DNA from: Erythroxylum novogranatense
Lineage: Eukaryota > Streptophyta > Magnoliopsida > Malpighiales > Erythroxylaceae
Length of the DNA: 64,000 nucleotides
Direction: 5' to 3'
NCBI GenBank assembly: GCA_029891385.1
Contig: CM057228.1
Coordinates: 85,920,964 to 85,984,963, forward strand
Under the pieces are notes generated by a model that saw only the letters and a program-made list of their open reading frames with translations, was not told where the DNA came from and ran no database searches. Position numbers and translations under genes: made by a program. How positions within the stretch are numbered: position 1 is the stretch's first letter; every line of letters starts with the position of its first letter. Shown in pieces: positions 11,236 to 23,291 of this stretch.

Positions 11236-13597
11236 TTTTAGAAAAGATGAAAAGAGTTCTTTAGATTCGGTCCATATAGTTTAAATTAGTTTTAAGGTTC
11301 GTTCTTACAATAATTAATTATTATTATTTAATTTATATTAATTTTATAATTCAAAATATATTTTCATTTGAAGAAAGAAGTTATCTAATAAAAATTTATT
11401 GTTTGGTAATTTCATATTTCATTTACCTTTAGTTAATTAAATTAGTGAACTTTTATTTAGTACATAAATATACATATATTACTGTCAATATCTTTTCATT
11501 AAAAAAATCAAAAGTTAAGCATAAATTTTTAGTTTACAATCTAACTTGTAAACCTAAATTTGGAAACCAAACAATAGAAAATAGCATATTATTGTCATAT
11601 GAGTCCTAACACATCGAAATCTTCTCCCAACATGAATTTCTTTCGTAGCCTGTTTGGTATAAGGGAATAGGTATTCTATGCCCACCCTATTCCTAATGCA
11701 TTAATAAACCTATCTTTGGTTTGTAACCAAACAAAGAATAGAGAATCAGCTGGAATGGGTATTATTAAAATTTCCAGAATGCCTAAAAGTCATATGTAGC
11801 TATCTTTATGTATTCGTCGAATAGAAAATCAAAGACAACTTTTATCTTCTCAAGTTTAACCCTCCCTCTTTCCTTCTTCGACGTCTTCCACTTCTTCGAG
11901 CCTCCCTCTTGAAGCTTCTTCTCCAGTATCGTGCGTTAGTCCCTCAATCTTGTAATATTACACATTCTTGTTGAGCCTTTCTTTTCCCTAATCTCTGGTT
12001 TTTATTCATATTCTGATCATGGGTTGAGGTTATTATGCATTTTTGTTTTCTAATGCGGATTTCTATTGGGTGTTTTCTCTATCGCAGGTTTTATTTGTTG
12101 TTCCTGTTGGGAAAATTCTTGTTTAAGGAGATCTGCGTTTAAGGTAAATCCCCTATACTAGTTTGTGCTTTGCAATTTATATTTTTCTGTGACGCTTTTC
12201 CCTTCTGCGTTTATGTATGTTTCAAGACATAAGTGATGGGTCTGTATCTATCTCTCCCTAATCCCTTTTCTTTGTTTGATCTTCTTTCGCTTTTAGTCCT
12301 TGAAGGCCTCACTTCTTTCTGGGCTTCTTCGTTCCCTTCTTTTATTTACTCTTCACCCACACTTGCTCCACTGTCAGCTTTCAAGTTCGTTGCTTTTTCC
12401 TTTCTGCACTCCTCCCTGTTGTCGATCGTTAAAGCTGAGGTGCGTCTCGACTTCAAAAGCTTTTTCTCATCTGGGTGTAATTTGATATGATGCTTATGGT
12501 TGATTTTCGTAGTCTAATGGCTTATACTGGTGGATTTTCGTAGTCTAATAGCTATTTCTCTATTTCTTCTTTCATCGTCAAGGTGCCTTAGGCTGGAGTA
12601 GTTACTTCTTAGGAATGTTGTAGAGGTTAATTCATTCTAAACAAAGTTGATATGATTGGACACTATCCCTTTTCGCAATTGTTTGAGCACGTATGGTGTT
12701 TCTTAGTCTAAAGATTTTTAATTGACCAGATTTCTCAATATGAGCCTATGAAGTTTATTTCTTCACATTAGCTTGCGATATTTGAATCTTCCCATGGATT
12801 ATACCATTATACTGCTCTTTAGCTCCAAATTCCTCAATCAAGACTAAAGTAAACATTATTTCGACTTTGTCAATTTGAACTTTGATTCTTCTCATCTGTG
12901 AACTCCTAGTTACGCATGACTAAAATCTAACAACACAAGTTTATTTCTTCCCATGGCTTGTACCATTATACTGCTCCTTATATTGCTACTGAAGATTTCA
13001 GTTTGTTGTTCTCTACATGTACAATGCAATTCATCATTTTCTGGGGAAAAAAAGCTGCACTGAAAGCATTTCAGAAGTTCTAATCGATTGTTAGGAATAT
13101 TCAACTAATTTACAAGAATATGCACAAAGTGGAGTCATTTCTTCTGTTGAGTGTCTCTGTGAGGAGTTTGTCTAGAGAATCCTGTTAAGCCCATGATGGG
13201 AACAAAATCTTTTAATGATGAGTTGGTGTTTTTTAAGATTGAGAATGAGAGAAATGTTCAATTTCAAGTCACTTTCTCAATAGGGTGTGCTTGTATTTAT
13301 TGATTTTTGTTCTCCTTGTCTAAAAATAATCCACGATGTACCATTGGAGGGAATATTTGCACTTAAGGAATCTTGTCATTTATTTCCTTCCATATCACTT
13401 ACCCTTATTACCTTCCACTACTCACCTCAATATGATAAAAATTCTCAATTTTGTCTTGTCAAGAACCTGTAATCTTTACTTTTTAAGTGTATATTGAGTA
13501 AACTATCGAGTGTACATAAATAGTTTGCAATAATAAGTTATCGAGTGTACATAAATAGTTCCCTTTTGGTGACTATCAGGAACATTTTGGATCGCAG
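11236..13597. other. Unassigned stretch, possibly gene-derived (5' to the PPR exon)
   Basis: 11236-11870 is AT-rich, with a palindrome-prone block at 11648-11790 (GCCTGTTTGGTATAAGGG … GGTTTGTAACCAAAC) reminiscent of a small DNA-transposon remnant. From about 11871 to 12150 the text turns pyrimidine-rich (CTTCTTCGAGCC, CTCCCTCTTG), as in a plant 5' leader. TTTGGATCGCAG at 13586-13597 is a good splice acceptor for the PPR exon. No convincing coding exon was found in between. Confidence 0.3.
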
Positions 13598-13813
13598 GTA
13601 ACAAAATGGATGTTGAGCAAAGGCCAAGGGAAGACGATGGGGACTTATTTCACTTTATTGAATGCTTTATCAGAGAATGGAAGGCTTGATGAAGCTGAAG
13701 ATCTTTAGAAGAAGTTGTTTAGACAGCACTTGGAAGCCATGCCTAAAAAGTTTTTTAATAAGATGGTATCCACATATTACAAATGGGAAATGTACGATGA
13801 GATGTTCGAGTAA
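13598..13813 (+). pseudogene. PPR-protein exon with an in-frame stop (resembles EMB1417-type PPR)
   Basis: After an acceptor-like CGCAG, the frame reads [20 protein letters not shown], then [17 protein letters not shown], a stop codon TAG at 13706-13708, then [20 protein letters not shown] and [14 protein letters not shown] before TAA at 13811. The helix-turn-helix spacing and the '[20 protein letters not shown]' pattern are those of a pentatricopeptide repeat, a family of organelle RNA-binding proteins. The wording is close to what I remember of the small plant PPR proteins related to EMB1417, but I cannot run a search. TAG probably replaced TGG. The sequence stops where the family normally continues, so this is a broken gene copy or fragment. 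No upstream exon was recognised. Confidence 0.65.
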
Positions 13814-14019
13814 CCGAATGACATCTGTTTTCGAACTCTGTTATTTCATCTACATGTTGTCATCATAATGTGAACGTTGATTGTGAAGAACTCCTCATTT
13901 CATTTTGCTAATGATTCATAGAATAAAAATTATTGTAATCATGGTGTTAGTATTTTTAATATTGGTTTGAAGCATAAAGTCTCTCGCGGTGTTAATGGTT
14001 ATTAGCTGTGCTATATTTC

Positions 14020-14812
<793 letters not shown>

Positions 14813-15767
14813 AATCTGCGTAAATAGCCTTCTCAATTACCATATCATCCAGAGCTAAAATGTTAAAGCACTTCAAATCGTAAATCCAAATTCAAAGCAA
14901 TCTAAGGAAACCTTTATTGTAACCGTTCTACACGCACGCGAAATATAAAAGCACAAAGTAATAACTGACCTTTGATTTACTAAAAAGGCACCATATCTAT
15001 TAATTTATTGGTATTTTACATTATAAAACTCATAATTGAAATACACTATAGTTTTAATGAATATTTTATTGCATTTATTGCAAATTTCATACCATAACTA
15101 TTGGCAAATTGCAAAATAGGACTATTTTTATGGCAATTTAAGGACCATTACTTTTAAATATAGAAATTTAAGGATAAATTTAATCGAAAATTTATGCAAT
15201 TAAATATTTAATTTTAAACAATCCATTTCCAAGTAATTTATAAATCCGACCAAAAAATGGACTAAACTCCACATAATTATAAGGTATAAGATTAATTATG
15301 AAAACAATAATCATATGGTATTTTGGTGAAAGTAATTTAATTAAATTTTATAAAGATGATCTCTTTTTTAATTATATTTCAAATTCTTTGATTTTGTTAG
15401 ATCTTTATTATATACTTGTTTTATAATGATCCAATATTTGTTAAATCTTTAAACCTTAAACATTTTATTTTACTGATTTAATTTTCTATTCAATTTTAAA
15501 ATATTTTTAAAAACCATTTCTTTCCGTATTAAAAAGTGATGAATCGATTTACTATTAACTAAGTTTAATGAGAAATAACATAAGTAAAAATCATAGTAAA
15601 CCTCTAGGGTTAATGTCAGTTTTGATACCATAATTTTACCATAGCTCAATTTTAAAATCGTACTGATCGATTTTTTCAAATTTGGTACCACAACTTATAA
15701 TTTATATCAATTTAGGTAAATTTGGTTTATATACTGTAAATGACTAACGACGGATCTTACATATCTG
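14813..15767. other. AT-rich unannotated DNA
   Basis: No gene is recognised. On the minus strand next to the microsatellite a short frame reads MKCFNILALDDMVIEKAIYA (about 14817-14876), which looks more protein-like than its surroundings but is too short to identify. The last bases, ATCTG at 15763-15767, are the left target site of the Athila-like element that starts at 15768. Confidence 0.4.
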
Positions 15768-16617
15768 TGAAATAGCCCTTTTCGTCCAATTGTCGTCTTG
15801 GGGTTACTTCAAAAATTTAACCAAGGATTGCGTATAGCGCAACCTCGGGTCGTTCTCTTTAAGAACCAAAAGTGAAATTAATTCCTAAGTAACTAAATGC
15901 AATGCAACCTAGACTAAAAAAAATATGGGGTTTGATTTGAAAAATTACCGCTAAGTTTGCAATGAAATAAAATAACACTAAGGACTTGTTTTTGATATTT
16001 TTAAAATTTAAATGAGTAATTTGAAATGACAATGAGTGAATTAAATAAGAAAATAAACACAAGTAATTAACAATAATAAACGCAATCTTCCAGTTCAATA
16101 ACGCGGGCAATCATCGCTCAAACAGATATGAGAGTTTAAAACAATTGAACCAAAAATTAAAATTGAGCTTTTAATCTAACAACCGAGCCACCTCGAATTG
16201 TTACAAAAAATATTTTCCAAAATCCCAATTTACTAACTGCCACCAGACTAGTAAAATAAAACTAAGGGTACTAACGCCAATGCTCGAATTTTTCGCACTA
16301 ATAGAATTAATGCCAGCACATACTCATATTAGTTGGTCCACGTCCCATACAACTTCCCTTCTTGTAGCTAGCTCCCAATAATGCCCACGCAACACAGCAC
16401 ATTGTAGCATCTTTTTTTTTAATTTTTTTAAATACCCTAAAACAAAAATTACAAATATCAATTGGCCAAGAAATATGACATTTTTTTTCTAGAAACACAA
16501 ATTAAATGTAAGGCACAATAATTCAAATAATAATCAAATAAAGCTATAAAGACCAATTTTTGTGACAGAAATCTATCAAAATGAGATGAAAAAATATATA
16601 AAGAAATGAGTTTGTTA
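15768..16617 (-). mobile_element. 3' LTR of the Athila-like element, with a 1.7 kb internal deletion
   Basis: 15768-16313 matches 37430-37977 and 16314-16617 matches 55945-56250. The 5' LTR, after removing nested elements, is about 2.58 kb. This copy is 850 bp and lacks the middle. The junction at 16314-16318 is CAGCA, a 5-bp sequence present at both deletion borders in the 5' LTR (37978-37982 and 55945-55949), which points to deletion by short-repeat recombination. The terminal CA has become TA at 16616-16617. Confidence 0.9.
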
Positions 16618-16631
16618 ACTCCCCCACACTT
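16618..16631 (-). other. Polypurine tract of the Athila-like element
   Basis: On the minus strand this reads AAGTGTGGGGGAGT, directly abutting the 3' LTR. It is the usual form of plant Ty3/gypsy tracts, where plus-strand DNA synthesis is primed. Confidence 0.85.
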
Positions 16632-17667
16632 AGCCTTTTGCACTCCTGGGCAAATTATCAGTAAAGAAAACCAACAATTAAACTCAATACAAGCAAACAT
16701 AAAACCAACAAGGCAAGAATATGCAATCAACTCAAATAACCTCTATCCTTAATCAACCAACAGTCATGGAATGCTTCGGTGCAATGAAGCTAACACAAGA
16801 GACATAGCAAGATAGAAGAAAAAGAAACACAGTAGAGCTCTCATAGGTATAAGTGTTTCACTCATCTCTCAAATAGGCAAATTTCACTCAATCTACCTAG
16901 ATTAGCACTTACCATAAGCTTGTGAAAATTCTACTTTCTCCACCACTAATATACCATAAATTGATGATCAAGGGGACTTTGTAGGGTTGTAATGTTGATG
17001 AAAATCTAATGAATGGATGAAATGGAAAAGAGAAGAAAAAAATGACAAATGTATTGCATGAGTATCAAGAATAACTCAAAACGAGTTAAAGCGCAACCAT
17101 CAATTGAACACCAATATGCAATTATCATCTTTCAAGACCCAATCTTTAATCTTCAATCCACCAAAGGATGCCTTATTTCAAACTTCATTTTTTTTGGCCA
17201 AATTATTTTCTTGTTTTTTTTCTTTTTTGGCTTTTCTCTTTGTTTGTTTTTTTTTTGGCATACCCGAACCCAAGAAGATAAAAATCACAACAGCAATTAT
17301 GCACATTTAATTATGAAGAACATAACGGAACTCATGCGAAACACTTGTGCCAAAAAAAACAGATGAATCAAAGTGAAGGCTCAAAGGGGGTAAGCAACAA
17401 TCAATTGAAATGGCTTGTGTTTGGGCAAAAGGGTTTAGAAAAAAAATGCCCCGATCATACCCACAAATCTAGGTATTAATGCATCTTTGAAAAAGAATCT
17501 ATACAAGTTCTAGAGGCTAACTAAGCTAGGTAGAAATCACACAAGATGAGAAAGAAAATGTAAGACTCAAAATTCCTTCCAACAAGGTTTTATCTAAGAT
17601 ATTTCCTTCCTCAAATCAAGTTATACCATAAGGTTAGTAACACTGCACCAAAAGCACTCCACTATGC
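16632..17667 (-). other. 3' non-coding region of the Athila-like element (part 1)
   Basis: This stretch lies between the polypurine tract and the copia insertion and continues at 27320-27825. Athila-group elements often have an envelope-like ORF here. None is visible; open frames are short and low in complexity (poly-T runs near 17190-17255). Bases 17663-17667, TATGC, are the left target duplication of the copia element. Confidence 0.6.
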
Positions 17668-19561
17668 TGTAGGAAAATCCCGGGAGGTACATCACATGTA
17701 CCGGCAGCGGAAAACAAAAATTTTTGTTCCCAGGACTTTCCGAATCCTGTGATCCAGTATCGGTATGAAGACATCAACCTAAATAGCCAAAAGAGACTAT
17801 CTCTAAAGGTGATCCACGCAGAGATCGAAAATCTAACCGGATCAAACCCCTTTGACCCGGGAATAGCTAGAACAGATTAAAACATGCTAGAGCCTACCTC
17901 ATCTCCGGAGAGCTTGAGAAAGCGTTGGCCCATGCTTGGAGAAGGAGAATCGATGATGGCTTTGGAAGAAGAAGAAAATGAACTTTTAAAACAAAGCTTA
18001 ACTATTAAGCTTTCAACTTTTCTCTTCCACCAAAAACCACGAACTCCTCTCTTCATCTCACCTTTATATGTCCTTTTAACTAATTAAAAAGGCTCCATAA
18101 GGTAAGGACAAGTGGATGGCTTTAAGCCATTCATTACTTTAATGAATAAATTAATAAACATTGAAAAATCAATGTTCATCCACATCCAACGCATACATGG
18201 GCAATATTTATATAATATTAATTAATTAATTACTTAATTAATTAACATATATATAATTACTAAGAGGTCCATCAACCGAGGTGGTCCTCACTGCCTATCA
18301 AGCCCCGATGTCAAAACAAACTCTAAACCTTTCTTAGCAATATTGATGTCGCGATCTCATCGGGACATATCCCAATCCATTGGGATCCATTTAATCTAAT
18401 GCTCTCCATAATTGGAACTCGTCCAATTACTATTTTCTGATTCTCTGAATCACTCTTATCGTGTGACCCTTTAGGCTCCGGTTATGTTGGCCACTTAGAT
18501 TAACAATTAATCTGAGAAAGTCATGAGCGGTATCTAGCAACACATCATGACCCCCAATTGACCGGAAAGTAATCGGTTTGATGTATTCATCACGAACCCT
18601 TCCATGATAATTACTGTGCAATTCGTCCTTTCACCATCCTATACCCCACTTGGTTATGAGTATGGTCAAGTGTCAACTCTCACTAGACCGAGTCTAGCCC
18701 AGTGATATCGGTTCTCGTCACGGGACTCATTACTTTATATGTCAATGAAGACACTCTTCATGACATACATGCCGCCACTTAGTAATGATCCCGATAAGAG
18801 GCTATGGGTATCTCTTACGCTAATCCAGTGGTGAATCCTTTTTGGCTACTCAATTATCTTGAATACCTCAAGTCGCACTCCAAGCACCACCCTATGAGTT
18901 ACCTCCGGAAGGCAACAAGGAATGGAGTCAAAGCACGGATCAAGATTCAAGATATCCTCGAGTACCTCAAGTCCAAGGATACTTGCACCATTGCTATGAT
19001 GAGATTATCAACGACACTTAGATAAGATATCCATGTGATGATCTCATGACAGTCATCCAATGAACTTACTACCGCTAGTAAGCATCCACATGTCAATTCT
19101 AAATATCTCATATTTACAGTTTCGAGATCCACCGCTGATCCAATCGAGGAATATGACATGTGCTAGTCTATCCGGATTAATGATGTCCATCTCATTAATC
19201 CTATGACTAGGAGAATTTGAATCTTGACATAATTGCACATGATAGGAACCTCAGTAGTATGATCACATCATAATTTCCTTCATGCTATGTCATATATTAT
19301 GGACTTCATTAATTTGATTAAAGATCAAGTCAATTCATAAATAATGTTTATGAATATCAAATTAATGAATAATGCCTTTTCTTTATTTATTCATTCATCG
19401 CAAGATGATCGTGAATAAAACGCTAAAGGGATTGCCTTTAGGGCACAAATAAACAATCTCGACCTTGAACAAGTCGACTTATCCAATGAACAAGTCGACT
19501 TATCGGTACCGAACATGTGTAAGTCGACTTACACATAGTACAAGTCGACTTATCACTTACA
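17668..19561 (-). mobile_element. Copia-2 3' LTR
   Basis: 1,894 bp, matching 25401-27319 throughout. Differences are mostly scattered single bases and small indels, but a block at about 18278-18322 is much more divergent from its partner (26018-26062) than the flanks. Its right end holds four AAGTCGACTT palindromes at 19471, 19492, 19521 and 19542. Confidence 0.95.
19471..19551. repeat. Four AAGTCGACTT palindromes at 21/29/21-bp spacing (LTR)
   Basis: Perfect 10-bp palindromes start at 19471, 19492, 19521 and 19542. On the element strand they occupy the first 90 bp of the LTR (U3). The third is embedded in a longer dyad, TGTGTAAGTCGACTTACACA, of 20 bp. The other LTR has the same four positions, with one site mutated to AAGTCAACTT. 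Confidence 0.95.
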
Positions 19562-19572
19562 AATCTCCCACT
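19562..19572 (-). other. Copia-2 polypurine tract
   Basis: The minus strand reads AGTGGGAGATT immediately before the LTR start TGTAAGTG. This is the usual plant copia polypurine tract and fixes the 3' LTR boundary. Confidence 0.85.
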
Positions 19573-20740
19573 GACCTAAAGCCAATCGCCTTAGTATCTA
19601 ATACCATAAGCGAGTCCATGAGAATCACAATTCTCTTGTGACAATGGCTTTGTCAACGAACAACAACACTTTGCTCTGGGAATTCTCTCTATCGGGATAT
19701 CATCTCGACTAATGATCTCCGAATCAAATGGAATCGGTGAGTACGAGTTCGGATCGTCGATAAGACCTTGGTTCCTTTGCTCACAAGACTAGCCCCATTG
19801 TATCACAATACAATCCTATGGGCCCATCACGCCTAGGAACCAGATCAAGTTCGAGAATGAACTTCGATCCAAACCGCTTCTTTCTGCGATCTCACGCGGC
19901 AATATACTCGCCTCGGTTGATGAATCAGCAGTCCTCTCTTGTTTGGAACTTTTCCAACTGACCGCCACGCTATTCAGTGTGAATGTATATAACCTGATTG
20001 TGATTCAGAATCATCCTTATCAGATTAAATACTAGCATCTGAATGCACGCTCACTTGGAGATTTCCATCTCCATAGATCAAGAAAACATCCTTAAGTGCT
20101 TCGCAAGTACTTGAGGATATTCTTGATGACCACCCAATGACCCTCACCAGATCCGATTGGTATCTGCTCGTAACACTTAGAGCATACGATACATCGGGCC
20201 TCGTACATAGCATTGATCCATGTTAAACCTCTTTAGCATCTCATCTATGTACGATGATTGTGAAAGACCAAGCAACCTTTTTGATTTATCTCTATAAATC
20301 GATATCCCTAGGATATAAGTTGCTTCACCAAGGTCTTTCATCGCAAATGGGTTTTGACAACCAAATTTTAAGCGATTGCGAAGATAGAGACATCGCTTCC
20401 CGAAGAATGATATGTCATCTACATACAACACAAGGAATACGATTGCGGTCCATTAACCTTCTTATACACACAATGATCATCCGGATTTTGTGAGAAATCA
20501 AACTCTTTGATTACCTCATCAAAACGGATAATCCAACTCCTGGATGCTTGCTTCAATCCAAACCTGGATTTCTAAAGCTTGCATACCTTTTCGCCATCGA
20601 TGGAAGTGAAGTCCTCTGGTTGTGTCATACACATCCTCGGGTAGATTTCCTCTCAGGAAAGCTGTCTTCACATCCATTTGCCATATCTCATAATCATAAT
20701 GAGTGGCAATGACTAAGAGTATCCTAATGGATTTAAGCAT
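19573..20740 (-). pseudogene. Copia-2 reverse transcriptase / RNase H remnant
   Basis: Minus-strand blocks in order: MDVKTAFLRGNLPEDVY (about 20620-20685), the active site MLYVDDISFFG with YVDD at 20414-20425, MKDLGEATYILGISIYRD (about 20285-20345), and TRPDVSYALSVTSRYQSD (about 20145-20205), then SVHSDAS (about 20027-20050). These are the Ty1/copia reverse transcriptase and the start of RNase H. The reading frame is broken between the blocks and the last part up to the polypurine tract is barely recognisable. Confidence 0.85.
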
Positions 20741-21436
20741 TGCTACGGGGCTGAAGGTTTTGTCATAGTCAACTCTTTATGCGTGGCGAAATCCTTTAAC
20801 CAGAAGCATTACTTTATAGGTAATCAAATTACCATCCATGTTGGTTTTCTTCTGAAAACTCCTTTGCGTCCTGTGGGTTTTATCCCTCCAGGTGTAACAA
20901 CCAAAGTCCATACTTGGTTTTCATACATGGAATCCATTTGATTTCATGGCATAAAGCCATGTTCCGACTCGAACTTTTCGTAACTGTTCATAGGTAGTAG
21001 GCGCATCATCTCATATGAGCAATACGTCATTCATTCACTTACAGAAATTCATATCTCTAAAGAACAAAGACGTATCCTACTTAACCTACTGAAATTGTGT
21101 GTAGTAGAAGGTTGAACTGTTACCTCATCTATATGAGTGGCAGTTTGAGTTCAGCGATTGATCTATGTTTGTTCGAGCATCTTGAACTTCTCCAAGTTCA
21201 ACTTTGCTCCCACTGTCCTCTTGTAAAAGAAACTCTTTCTTTAAGAAAACAGCATGCTTGGAAACAAACAACTTTTGTTCCTAAGCAAGGTAGAGTTGAT
21301 ATTCCACGAACAAACACTTGTCAGTTTTGCATCAAGCTAATCTGACTGTGTCCGCTTCACGTAAGCAGGACAATCCCAAACTTTCAGATGAGAAAGATAG
21401 GGCTTTCAATTAGTCCACATCTCATATGGAGTAACA

Positions 21437-22010
21437 TCAACTGTCTTTAATGGAACTCTGTTTAGCAAGTAAACAGCTGTCTCGAGCGCATATTCCCAAA
21501 AACTGTGCAAAACCTATCATCAATCGCACCATGTCTAACAAGGTTCGATATCTCCTTTCAGCCACACCATTGTGCTGCGGCGTGTAAGGTGGAGTATACT
21601 GAGATAAAATCCCATTATCTCTGAGATAATCCAAAACTATTGGTATAAACATTTTCCACCACGATCAGATCGTAATGTATTCATACTTTTACCAAGTTAG
21701 TTTTCTACTTCATTTCTGAATTATTTGAACTTTTCAAACGCTTCAGATTTGTATCTCATCAGATACAGTTACCTATATCGTGAATAATCACCGATAAAAG
21801 TAATGAAGTAAAGACAACCACTTCTGGCATGGATGGACATCGGACCACATACATCCGAATGTATTAGGTCTAATATTCCATTCACTCGTTCACCCTTTCC
21901 TTTAAAGGATTACTTAGTCATCTTGCCTAATAAACAAGATTCGCATGTGTCATATGATTCATAATCAAATGACCCTAAACATCCACTCTTATGGAGCTTA
22001 GCGATGCGTG
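21437..22010 (-). pseudogene. Copia-2 integrase remnant
   Basis: The minus strand shows a GILDLIHSDVCGPM-like core start (about 21870-21910), a NTLRSDRGGKC-like second catalytic block (about 21665-21700) and YTPPYTPQHNGVAERR (about 21545-21595). The last contains the third acidic residue (Glu in AERR) of the D,D-35-E centre. Stops and a frameshift near 21655 separate the blocks. 20741-21436 between integrase and reverse transcriptase is decayed linker. Confidence 0.8.
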
Positions 22011-22324
22011 TCTCATTTATATGGCCAAGCCGACAATGCCATAAGTAAGTTGATTTTAAATTATCTCAATTATGTCTTTTCGCGTCATTGACATTCTTAA
22101 TTGGATATGACATATCTCATATGTCAATTCCATTGCATAATGTACGAGTACCATAGAGCATTCCATTGCAACTAATATAACAACCATTGCTACTAAAAGT
22201 CCAATGGAAACCAAATTCGATTAAACATAAAACATACAATATGTTCTTTGTTTAAAACGGGTACAAAATGACAATCATCCAATTTGAATATAAGCCCACT
22301 AGGGAGGAACAAGACATAAGTGTC

Positions 22325-23291
22325 TCACGCTAATGTAGCAACTCTTGCTCCATTACCTACACAAAGGTCTAGTTCTCCTTTATGAGCTTTCATCGTCCCC
22401 GAGGCCCCGCATATCATTTCATATGTATGAGCCACATCCGTATCAAATACCGATATGTTTGGATCAGGAATAGTATTAACCTCAATGACAAACATATTTG
22501 AAGAAGTAGAGGCATCTGATGCCTTCTTCTGCTTCAAGGACTCCAGATAGATTTTACAGTTTCGCCTCTAGTGGCTAGTCTTGCCACAATGTAAGTAAAA
22601 TCCTTTTGGGGCAGAATCTTTGGTTTTTCCTTGATGGCACTTCCCTTTGGTTTCTTGGCCTTTTTCTTCTTTGAACTAGAAGAAGAAGCATCCACCATTA
22701 GCACTTGCTATCTCTCTTGATAGCCTGCTTAGCTGTCATGAGCAGATTGATCAGCTCAGGAATTGTTGTGGATATTTGGTTTATCCGATAGTTTATCACA
22801 AACTGTGAATAACCATCAGACAATCCAACCAGAATTAAGTCTCTACTTAACTCATAATCCATTACAAATCCTAAGACGGCCAATCTCTCAATATAGCCAT
22901 TCATCTTGAGGCATCTTGCATGCCAGATATCCACGAGCCATCTTTATGGTGAAGAGAAACCTTGAGGTCTCGAACCTTTCGCACCGAAGCTTACTCATCA
23001 AACAGCTCCCTAAGATGAAATACTATAGAGTGAGCATCCATGGACTCGTCTTTGCTGCTGCGACTCTAGTGACATCGAGGCCAAAGCAAGTATCCATATC
23101 ACATCCTTTAGATGCTTACAATATGCTTTCTGATCCTTATCAGAAGCATCGACAGCAGGTGCAACTGGAAGTGGAACATCTAGGACGTATCCCAGTTCCT
23201 CAGATCTAAGAACAATTCTCAGATTCCTTAGCCATTCAAGAAAATTCAGTCCAGAATAGAGAGCGAAATTCACACTGAAAAACTTCTTCAA
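22325..23291 (-). pseudogene. Copia-2 gag-protease remnant
   Basis: Gag begins at the ATG at 23291 (MKKFFSVNFALYSGLNFLEW, then LRNLRIVLRSEELGYVLDVP), continues at 22698-22934 with a MDYELSRDLILVGLSDGYSQ-like segment, and passes into a basic/Ser-rich region and a protease-like part at 22325-22537 (NMFVIEV…WICG-type GMICGASG). Gag would form the particle and protease would process it. Stops and indels interrupt the frame near 23010, 22690 and 22550. A zinc knuckle is expected near 22560-22600; a remnant NCKSYLESL/CHCGKTSH-like reading is damaged. Confidence 0.75.

Noticed and set aside
11648..11790. Possible miniature transposon (GCCTGTTTGGTA … CCAAAC)
   Set aside because: Only one plausible terminus is present and no target duplication or complete inverted repeat could be placed.
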